Assembly (NCBI GenBank): GCA_035560935.1
Contig: DATMYQ010000242.1
Span: 1-9,562 of the forward strand
DNA length: 9,562 nt
Direction of reading: 5' to 3'
Source of the DNA: DATMYQ01 sp035560935
GTDB lineage: Bacteria > Bacillota > Negativicutes > Sporomusales > Sporomusaceae
Of the stretch, positions 1 to 5,014 are shown piece after piece. Under the pieces are notes generated by a model. That model worked only from the letters and a program-made list of their open reading frames with translations. It searched no databases and was not told where the DNA came from. The number at the start of each line of letters is the position of its first letter. The first letter of the stretch is position 1. A program made the position numbers and the translations under genes.

Positions 1-270
1 GCACAAAAACATCCACTGAATAGAGTAAAATTGAACTACGAACAACAATTAATTATCAGAAAGGGGCTTCCTTTTTCGACCACTTTATTGTGACAGAAAA
101 GGCCCCTCCCGCACTGTCCATCGCCAGCTTATTGGAATCAGTAGTACATATCACTAACAAAAATCTGTATTTTTCATTCCTGAGTATCCACTGGGAGTGC
201 TTCACATCAAGTTCTCAAAATTTGCAAAGCACAAACCCCAACCCTATCATTTCAAAAGTTGAGGCCATTT
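1..270. other. gene-free leading stretch
   Basis: No credible gene is seen. A 63-codon GTG-initiated frame (90-281) has no ribosome binding site and a composition like the surrounding AT-rich spacer. The only structure is an imperfect inverted repeat: AGGGGC at 62-67 pairs with GCCCCT at 102-107, and the adjoining C/T-rich and G/A-rich tracts extend the stem after a 2-base bulge. It has no clear T-tract on either strand, so it cannot be called a terminator. It may be the tail of a repeat or belong to a gene outside the window. Confidence 0.5.
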
Positions 271-318
271 TGCACCGTTAGAGGTGGTACGGCTCTACGT
301 ATCATCTATAACGGTGCA
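271..318. repeat. 10-bp-stem hairpin opening dispersed repeat copy 1
   Basis: TGCACCGTTA (271-280) is a perfect inverted repeat of TAACGGTGCA (309-318), with a 28-base loop. Outer T-A pairs extend the stem. The right arm and the sequence after it recur near 4610, but there the left arm has decayed (the right arm reads TAACGATGCA). The hairpin is therefore the upstream end of a dispersed element and not a local regulatory signal. Confidence 0.6.
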
Positions 319-440
319 GAATTTTGATTATCTTTCCGCCCTCACTGCCCTCGAATTTTAAAAAGTGTATCATTGATTTAATTAGGGGGAAACAACCTCT
401 CCCCAAAAAGACTCAACAGAACCGTCCCTTTGAGTCTTTT
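298..440 (+). repeat. dispersed intergenic repeat, copy 1
   Basis: This stretch aligns with 4610-4829. The first 62 bases differ at about five positions. After that, the motifs GTATCATT, AAACAACCT and TCCCC, and a terminal CAGAACCGTCCC core flanked by GACTC and GAGTC, occur in the same order in both. Copy 1 lacks the hairpin found inside copy 2 at 4667-4719, so it represents the uninterrupted form. It lies just upstream of the lipoprotein operon. It has no coding potential and looks like a non-autonomous REP/MITE-type element. Confidence 0.65.
405..440 (+). repeat. REP-like hairpin with CAGAACCGTCCC loop
   Basis: AAAAGACTCAA (406-416) pairs perfectly over 11 bp with TTGAGTCTTTT (430-440). 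The 13-base loop (417-429) is the shared core CAGAACCGTCCC plus one T. The stem ends in TTTT on the + strand, with more T-rich sequence at 451-457. It could therefore act as a weak intrinsic terminator insulating the downstream operon, although no upstream gene is visible. Related cores occur at 4810-4822, 4929-4941 and 7503-7515, and inverted at about 4475 and 7436. Confidence 0.6.
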
Positions 441-470
441 GATTTTCATCTTTTTTTCAGTTTGGTCCGT

Positions 471-480
471 TATATTATAA
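471..480 (+). promoter_or_regulatory. possible -10 region for the redox operon
   Basis: An AT-rich TATATTATAA stretch lies about 40 bp upstream of the first operon gene and offers TATATT or TATTAT as a -10 box. No good TTGACA-like -35 sits 16-18 bp upstream; only a T-run (451-457) is there. The site may need an activator, possibly the operon's own response regulator, but that is inference. Confidence 0.25.
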
Positions 481-500
481 CCAACCTACTAATTAAATGA

Positions 501-509
501 AAGGAAAGG
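501..509 (+). promoter_or_regulatory. ribosome binding site deciding the lipoprotein start
   Basis: AAGGAAAGG directly abuts the ATG at 510 with no spacer, but lies 9 bases before the in-frame ATG at 519. Normal spacing therefore favours 519 as the translation start. Confidence 0.65.
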
Positions 510-518
510 ATGATCAAA

Positions 519-914
519 ATGTCTAATAAACACAACGCAATCATCATTGGTCTGGCCAGTGTCACCCTCTTTACCGCCTGTGTCGCCGGGACCAATCTGG
601 CGGATCAGAGTAAAAGGCAATCGCCAAAAACGCAACCGGCGAACCATCTCACCCAACCGGAAACACTAGGGACGACCGACGCTGCCGCAGCGAAACAAAC
701 CCCTGTCCTGCCAGTATCCCCGGCAGCGGATATACCAGCTGCCGTTCTCCCGCCACCAAAGATGCCCGACGCAGCAGCATTGGTCCCGTTCCCGTCTCAA
801 CCGGCATCTCCAAATAGTGCAACAATGCAGACGTCGGTCGCACCCATCCAATCTACGCCAGCAGCGCCGGCGACCACAGCCAAAACCAAGACCACCAAAA
901 CCAAAGCATCATAA
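519..914 (+). CDS. small Pro/Ala-rich lipoprotein, function unknown
   Basis: The product is 131 residues from the ATG at 519; an ATG at 510 adds three residues but has no ribosome-binding spacing. Residues 4-21 form a lipoprotein signal: a charged start (SNKHN), a hydrophobic stretch IIIGLASVTL, then the lipobox-like FTAC with the lipidated cysteine at C21. The -3 residue is Phe, which is tolerated but atypical. The mature part is low complexity, rich in Pro, Ala, Thr, Ser and Gln, and ends in a Lys/Thr tail (KTKTTKTKAS). I see no cysteine after C21, no FMN-binding motif, no heme motif and no catalytic fold. It precedes the ApbE gene by 15 bp and is presumably co-transcribed. A surface tether, spacer or envelope linker for the redox proteins is possible, but the sequence does not show a function. 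Confidence 0.7.
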   Translation: MSNKHNAIIIGLASVTLFTACVAGTNLADQSKRQSPKTQPANHLTQPETLGTTDAAAAKQTPVLPVSPAADIPAAVLPPPKMPDAAALVPFPSQPASPNSATMQTSVAPIQSTPAAPATTAKTKTTKTKAS

Positions 915-929
915 CCGGAGGGAACAACA

Positions 930-1895
930 ATGAATACCTTCAAGGCCATGAATACCGATTTTCTGCTGGCCGGTCTGGCACCGGAAAAAACAGCGGCAAT
1001 CCAAACCTTAATCGAGCAGGCCCAGAATGCATTCAGCCGTTTTGACCCTGCCAGCGAAATTTCGGCAATCAACCGGCGCAGCGGTCACTGGGTTACTGTT
1101 TCTCCGCTGACCTTTCAAGTGTTACTGGCCGCCATGGACGCATACCGAGAAACGGACGGATTGTTTCATCCGTTTCTGGGTGACACGATGCAGCAGCTGG
1201 GTTATGACCGAAGCTTTGAACAGTTGGACTCTCCACCGGACTGGGGGTCGTTCCGGCGTTCACCCGCCGCCCTGTTGCCAACTGCCGGCTTACCGCTAGC
1301 GGCTTATTTGGAACTGGCAGAAGAAAGTTCACAGGTTCGTTTAACGCCGGGCGTTGCCCTGGACCTAGGTGGCATCGCCAAAGGATGGATCGCCCAGCAC
1401 GCCTGCGACCGGCTGCAATTAGAAGGAGTAACCAATGGATTAATCGACGCCGGCGGTGATATCATTTTGTGGGGGCAGCATCCACAGCATACTCTCTGGG
1501 GAGTCGGCGTGGCTCCGCCCAGTGGCACCGGCGCTGATATCGCCGACTTGTGGTGTGAGGGAACCACGGCAATCGCTACTAGCAGCATTGTTAAGCGACG
1601 TTGGCGAACCCCGCAGAAAAAAGATCAGCATCATATCATCGACCCCCGCACTCAAGCCCCGGCTCATTCGGATTTGTTGCAAGCCACGGTTTTGTCCCGC
1701 GACCTCGTCAGCGCCGAACAGTACGCCAAATGTCTGTTAATCCTGGGGTCGCAAACTGGTCCCGGATGGTTGCAGCGCAAACGGCCCGCGCTTGCCTTTA
1801 TCGCAGTCCGCAGCGACGGTTACGTAATCCGCAGCAATAACTTGCACTGGTATTGTTCAGAATGGGAGGTGCAATCTAATGTTAACTGTATCTGA
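930..1895 (+). CDS. apbE: FAD:protein FMN transferase, ApbE family
   Basis: ApbE enzymes transfer FMN from FAD to a Ser/Thr of extracytoplasmic flavoproteins. This 321-residue protein has the usual family length and motifs in order: SRFDPASEISAIN near the N-terminus, a GLFHP variant of the usual GxFDP, LDLGGIAKG with D145, DAGGD ending at D177, ATSS near 215-220, and HHIIDP with D238. The metal-site segment, classically ADALAT, reads AEQYAK at 262-267, so Asp is replaced by Glu and Thr by Lys. The GYDRSFE segment also points to a subfamily I associate with ferric-reductase-like partners. No signal peptide or lipobox is seen, unlike many exported ApbE proteins, so it may work in the cytoplasm or need another route. 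The start is set by GGAGGG at 917-922. Its end overlaps the next gene by 17 bp. No FMN-acceptor protein is encoded nearby. Confidence 0.9.
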   Translation: MNTFKAMNTDFLLAGLAPEKTAAIQTLIEQAQNAFSRFDPASEISAINRRSGHWVTVSPLTFQVLLAAMDAYRETDGLFHPFLGDTMQQLGYDRSFEQLDSPPDWGSFRRSPAALLPTAGLPLAAYLELAEESSQVRLTPGVALDLGGIAKGWIAQHACDRLQLEGVTNGLIDAGGDIILWGQHPQHTLWGVGVAPPSGTGADIADLWCEGTTAIATSSIVKRRWRTPQKKDQHHIIDPRTQAPAHSDLLQATVLSRDLVSAEQYAKCLLILGSQTGPGWLQRKRPALAFIAVRSDGYVIRSNNLHWYCSEWEVQSNVNCI

Positions 1896-2469
1896 CATTG
1901 CCGCCGGATTTTCTCCCTGGCACATTGCCCGGGCAGCAGGCCTGACCGCTTATTTGCTGCTATTCACGGTCACCACCAGCGGACTCCTGCTGAGCGTGCG
2001 GCTCACCGCCGCAAAGTACCGCCCCCAGTTAGTCAACATTCATCAAAAGTCGTTATACTCTCTGGTGTTTTTCACTTGGTTGCACGGCTTGATCCTGTTG
2101 TTTGACAAACATGTACCATTTTCTTTGGCGGACATTCTCATTCCATATTGGTCAGATGCATACTCTTGGCCACTGGCGCTGGGTATTCTGGCTTTTTATG
2201 CCTTGTTGGCTATCGCGCTCACCACCATTCCGGCTATAATAAAACTATCCGGACCAAAACTGTGGCGGTATGCCCACTACCTGGCCTTTCCCGGTTACTG
2301 GCTGGCCCTGTACCATGGTTTTACGCTGGGCACGGACAGCGGCAACGGGTTTATCTTGACGCTATATGCGATTACCGGCGGCCTAACCGCTTGTCTGACC
2401 TTGCTCCGGATCGGATACTCTTTGAAAAAAAGGGGCTATTATGATGCAGATACTGTTCGTGGAAGATGA
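1879..2469 (+). CDS. ferric reductase-like transmembrane heme protein
   Basis: This 196-residue membrane protein resembles the heme-binding half of ferric reductases, NADPH oxidases and MsrQ. About five membrane helices can be placed, near residues 20-40, 56-76, 97-120, 130-150 and 157-177. Four histidines have the spacing expected for heme ligation: H55 and H69 (14 apart), and H133 and H146 (13 apart). WHIARAAGLTAYLLL at the N-terminus and LYHGFTLGTD after H146 are also typical. No FAD- or NAD(P)H-binding domain follows, so electrons must come from a partner or the quinone pool. The ATG at 1879 is set by GGGAGGTG (1864-1871) inside the apbE end. The gene then overlaps the regulator gene by 29 bp. 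It probably moves electrons across the membrane to or from a flavin carrier. A methionine-sulfoxide-repair role is less likely because no msrP is present. Confidence 0.8.
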   Translation: MLTVSDIAAGFSPWHIARAAGLTAYLLLFTVTTSGLLLSVRLTAAKYRPQLVNIHQKSLYSLVFFTWLHGLILLFDKHVPFSLADILIPYWSDAYSWPLALGILAFYALLAIALTTIPAIIKLSGPKLWRYAHYLAFPGYWLALYHGFTLGTDSGNGFILTLYAITGGLTACLTLLRIGYSLKKRGYYDADTVRGR

Positions 2470-3115
2470 TCAACGCCTTGGCAAACTGGTCAAGCACATG
2501 CTAGAGCACGAAGGCTACGATGTCAAATGGGTAACCCGGGGCGATGAGGCGCTTGAGCTGGCTTCAGACTTTGTCTATGACGTCATCATTCTGGACTGGA
2601 TGATACCCATGCTGGAAGGGGTGGCGCTCTGCCGGCAGTTGCGCGAACAACGTTATCACAAACCGATTCTGATGCTGACTGCCAAAGACGCCGTTGCCGA
2701 CCGCGTATCCGGCTTGGACGCCGGCGCGGACGACTACCTGGTTAAGCCTTTCGAGTTCAGCGAATTGTTCGCCCGGATCAGGGCGTTGGCCCGCCGTGGC
2801 GAAACGCCGCTCCAGGAAGAAATCGTCAGTCTGGGCCCGTTGACATTAAACCGGAGCGCCCGGACCGTCCAACGGGCCGGGCGGCAAGTACAGCTCACGG
2901 CCCGCGAATTCCAGCTGCTCGATTTCCTGGTGCAAAATTCCGGCCAGGTACTGCCGCGCGAGATGATTCTGGACCGAATCTGGGGCTTGGGCAGCGAGGT
3001 CTCCGACAATAATCTGGACGCCTATATTCGCCTGTTGCGAAAAAAAATCGACGACCCGGGCGGCGCAACCTTGATTCAGACCGTCCGCGGCATTGGCTAC
3101 AAGGTGGAGATCTAA
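2441..3115 (+). CDS. OmpR/PhoB-family response regulator
   Basis: The product is a 224-residue DNA-binding regulator of normal family length. The receiver domain (about residues 1-118) has the acidic pair in VEDD (D9, D10), phosphoacceptor D52 in ILDWMIP, T80 in LMLTAK and K102 in LVKPF. The winged-helix effector (about 125-222) ends with the typical RLLRKKIDDP and VRGIGYKV segments. Start choice: ATG 2441 and ATG 2444 are adjacent. AGGGG at 2431-2435 spaces better to 2444, which also gives the family's usual MxILxVEDD beginning. The gene overlaps the heme-protein gene by 29 bp, and its TAA overlaps the kinase ATG by one base. It is the evident partner of the downstream kinase and presumably controls this operon or its redox targets. 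Confidence 0.93.
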   Translation: MMQILFVEDDQRLGKLVKHMLEHEGYDVKWVTRGDEALELASDFVYDVIILDWMIPMLEGVALCRQLREQRYHKPILMLTAKDAVADRVSGLDAGADDYLVKPFEFSELFARIRALARRGETPLQEEIVSLGPLTLNRSARTVQRAGRQVQLTAREFQLLDFLVQNSGQVLPREMILDRIWGLGSEVSDNNLDAYIRLLRKKIDDPGGATLIQTVRGIGYKVEI

Positions 3116-4404
3116 TGTTTATCCGCATTCGCAACCAGTTGACCTTGCTGTATACCACACTGACCGCCTGTTCGCTGCTGGGATTCGCGCTGTTGTTCTA
3201 TTTCGGACTATCCTCGCTGCTGCTACGCGAACAGGAGCAGGACACCATCGAATTGGCCAAACGCCAGGCTCTTGCCTATCACGAGTTGTTAGAAAAGACG
3301 GAGCGTCAGGGGAACAATACCAAACGTCCCGCGGTTTTTACCGTTGCCGGTGACAACTTTCACTATCTTCTGGCCACGAATGGCCAATTGCTGGGCGGCA
3401 ACGAACCCATTCCGGCCCTGCGCGCCGACATCCTGGCCCGGGCGGCCAGCCAGCCGCTCGCCCATCCGGAGATCGTGAAGTTTATCCTGGCCGATGGTCG
3501 GGAACTCTCGCTGATGCTGGCCGTTGTGCCGGTCAATAGCGAAAATAGAGTGGCTGGGCAGCTTGTAATGGCTAAAGACCTGTCGGCCTATACGCATTTT
3601 CAACGCCTGCTGCTGCAGGCGTTGACCGCTGCGTCACTAATTTTCTTACTGGTCGCCGCGTTGGCGGGCCATGTCGCCGCCGGGCGGGCGCTAATACCGA
3701 TCCGCAACTCCTTTGCCACCCAGCGCCAGTTTGTCGGTGACGCATCTCACGAATTGCGCACTCCACTCAGCGTCATTCAGGCATCTCTGGATGTACTAGA
3801 TCAGGAGGATGGCCGCCGCCTCTCCAACTTGTCCCAACAAATTTTGGCGGATGCCAAAGATGAAGTCCGTCGGATGACCCGCCTGGTCAGCGACCTGCTC
3901 ACGCTGGCCCGCGTGGATTCCGGTGCACTGGAAATTTTGAAAACGGATTTTGATTTACGCCCCGTGGCCGAGCATGTGATGCGCTCGTTGCAGCACATCG
4001 CGCACCCCAAAGAGATCTCACTAACCCTGACAGCACCGGCAACTCTGCCAGTCCACGCTGATCGGGACCGGCTGTCCCAACTGCTCTTTTTGCTGCTGGA
4101 CAATGCGATCAAGTATACGTTGGCGGGTGGTGGCATCACGCTATCAATCGCCGCAACCGTGAATAAAAAAAATCCGGGGATAACCATCATGGTCCGGGAC
4201 ACTGGCATCGGTATCGACGCCGCCGAACTCCCCCATATTTTCGAAAGATTCTACCGCATCGACAAATCCCGTTCCCGGGTCGACGGCGGTTTCGGCCTAG
4301 GGCTCCCGATCGCTCGCTGGATTGTTCAGGCCCACGGCGGACAAATTGAAGTGACTGCCCAACCCGGCATTGGCACTACATTTACCATTTTCCTGCCGGT
4401 ATAA
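3115..4404 (+). CDS. membrane sensor histidine kinase
   Basis: This 429-residue kinase has membrane helices at about 11-33 and 165-187, which flank an extracytoplasmic sensor region of about 130 residues that I cannot assign to a named family. Only about 25 residues separate the second helix from the phosphoacceptor H212 (DASHELRTPLS), too few for a full HAMP domain, so the linker is shortened. The ATPase core has an N box with N330 (LLDNAIKYT), a G1 box with D362 (DTGIGI), an F box (FERFYR) and a GFGLGLPIA G2 box. All are intact. It is joined to the regulator by a TAATG overlap, with AAGGTGGAG at 3101-3109 as ribosome binding site, and ends with tandem TAA stops. The signal may be redox state, electron-acceptor availability or envelope condition; this comes from neighbours only. 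Confidence 0.93.
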   Translation: MFIRIRNQLTLLYTTLTACSLLGFALLFYFGLSSLLLREQEQDTIELAKRQALAYHELLEKTERQGNNTKRPAVFTVAGDNFHYLLATNGQLLGGNEPIPALRADILARAASQPLAHPEIVKFILADGRELSLMLAVVPVNSENRVAGQLVMAKDLSAYTHFQRLLLQALTAASLIFLLVAALAGHVAAGRALIPIRNSFATQRQFVGDASHELRTPLSVIQASLDVLDQEDGRRLSNLSQQILADAKDEVRRMTRLVSDLLTLARVDSGALEILKTDFDLRPVAEHVMRSLQHIAHPKEISLTLTAPATLPVHADRDRLSQLLFLLLDNAIKYTLAGGGITLSIAATVNKKNPGITIMVRDTGIGIDAAELPHIFERFYRIDKSRSRVDGGFGLGLPIARWIVQAHGGQIEVTAQPGIGTTFTIFLPV

Positions 4405-4467
4405 TAAACACAAGGGGGCGGTATACGCCATCCATCTTCCTCTCCCATCTATGAATTCACGCGCAAT

Positions 4468-4550
4468 GACTCTCGGGGACGGTTCCGCCGATTCGGGACA
4501 CCGTACCATTAACAACTTAACCATTCCCCAATAAAAGAAGAAACCATGTC
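4468..4550 (+). repeat. REPIN-like element, copy A with decayed right arm
   Basis: Positions 4468-4534 align without gaps with 7431-7497, 59 of 67 bases identical. The arm starts GACTCTCGGGGACGGTTCC. It contains a nested hairpin: ACGGT (4479-4483) pairs with ACCGT (4500-4504) around CCGATTCGG. In copy B an inverted right arm follows; here only a degenerate relic (GAAGAAACCATGTC, about 4537-4550) is left. It sits 64 bp after the kinase stop, the sort of position REP elements often take. Confidence 0.65.
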
Positions 4551-4609
4551 AAATTATCACAAATTTGCCAATGTTCCTTCTTTTCTCCATCGCCAGTGAT
4601 ATGCTTCGG

Positions 4610-4829
4610 CGTATTATCTATAACGATGCAGAATCTTGATTATCTTTCCCCCTCACTGCTCTCGAATTTTTAATAGTGATATTGAACGGAACAAGTTCTC
4701 TGTCCCATTCAATATCACTTTTTTAATAGCGTATCATTTATTTAGTTTGGGACAAACAACCTATCCCCATATCCCACCATCTTTAAACACTCTCCCAAAT
4801 ATGACTCAGCAGAACCGTCCCCTCGAGTC
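4610..4829 (+). repeat. dispersed intergenic repeat, copy 2, interrupted
   Basis: This is the same element as 298-436, ending in CAGAACCGTCCCC (4810-4822) between GACTC (4803-4807) and GAGTC (4825-4829). It differs by an inserted 53-base hairpin at 4667-4719 and by about 22 extra bases before the terminal core. The left hairpin arm seen in copy 1 is not preserved. Confidence 0.65.
4667..4729. repeat. hairpin insertion flanked by TTTTTAATAG direct repeats
   Basis: AGTGATATTGAA (4675-4686) pairs perfectly over 12 bp with TTCAATATCACT (4708-4719) around a 21-base loop. That loop holds a smaller GAAC-AA-GTTC hairpin. TTTTTAATAG occurs at 4667-4676 and again at 4720-4729, and copy 1 reads straight through this point. 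This looks like a small insertion with a 10-bp target duplication. The T-run after the stem (4719-4724) could also terminate + strand transcription. Confidence 0.55.
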
Positions 4830-4919
4830 GAAAGAAATTGCAGGGATCTAATGCTTGATGTTGAATAATAATAATGTTTGTTTTTAGAAATCAGTGAGCG
4901 ATGGTACTGTTGGAAAGGG

Positions 4920-4958
4920 CAAGCGCGGCAGAACCGTCCCCAGGGGTCTTTCTGCTTG
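4920..4958 (+). repeat. isolated REP-like core with hairpin
   Basis: The core CAGAACCGTCCCC lies at 4929-4941. The CAAGC...CAGAA segment on its left pairs with TTCTGCTTG (4950-4958), leaving a 4-base bulge, and CCCC-A-GGGG (4938-4946) forms an alternative small stem. The GACTC/GAGTC flanks seen in other copies are missing, so this is a divergent family member. Confidence 0.5.
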
Positions 4959-4983
4959 TGTCTTTCTAAGCTTTTTTACACAA
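4956..4983. promoter_or_regulatory. TTGTGT-N16-ACACAA dyad upstream of the GGDEF/EAL gene
   Basis: A perfect 6-bp inverted repeat (4956-4961 and 4978-4983) lies 32 bp before the chosen GTG start, with AAGCTT near its centre. It could be an operator or chance, and it overlaps the repeat hairpin just upstream by three bases. No convincing -35/-10 pair was found nearby. Confidence 0.2.
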
Positions 4984-5002
4984 CACTAATGCTTCGAAAG
5001 TG

Positions 5003-5008
5003 AGGGAG
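5003..5008 (+). promoter_or_regulatory. ribosome binding site deciding the GGDEF/EAL start
   Basis: AGGGAG lies 6 bases before GTG 5015. The earlier in-frame GTG at 5000 overlaps this region and has no purine-rich site of its own, so 5015 is the more likely start. Confidence 0.6.
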
Positions 5009-5014
5009 CGGAAA

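Larger units (their letters stand above)
4405..4999. other. 595-bp gene-free, repeat-rich spacer
   Basis: No gene is supported here. A 71-codon frame at 4636-4851 lies entirely in repeat sequence and lacks a ribosome binding site. The spacer holds a REP-type element (4468-4550), dispersed repeat copy 2 (4610-4829) with an inserted hairpin, an extra repeat core (4920-4958) and a TTGTGT/ACACAA dyad (4956-4983). No clear terminator for the kinase operon is visible: GGCG/CGCC at 4417-4429 is only 4 bp and lacks a T-tract. Confidence 0.6.

Noticed and set aside
90..281. 63-residue GTG-initiated frame in the leading spacer
   Set aside because: No ribosome binding site, no recognisable protein features, and it runs into a hairpin repeat.
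4417..4429. terminator after the kinase gene
   Set aside because: GGCG-GTATA-CGCC has only four pairs and no T-tract.
4636..4851. 71-residue frame in the spacer before the c-di-GMP gene
   Set aside because: Lies entirely in dispersed repeat sequence and lacks a ribosome binding site.
4840..5014. c-di-GMP or FMN riboswitch upstream of the c-di-GMP gene or the operon
   Set aside because: No conserved GEMM or RFN sequence blocks were found here or at 441-518.
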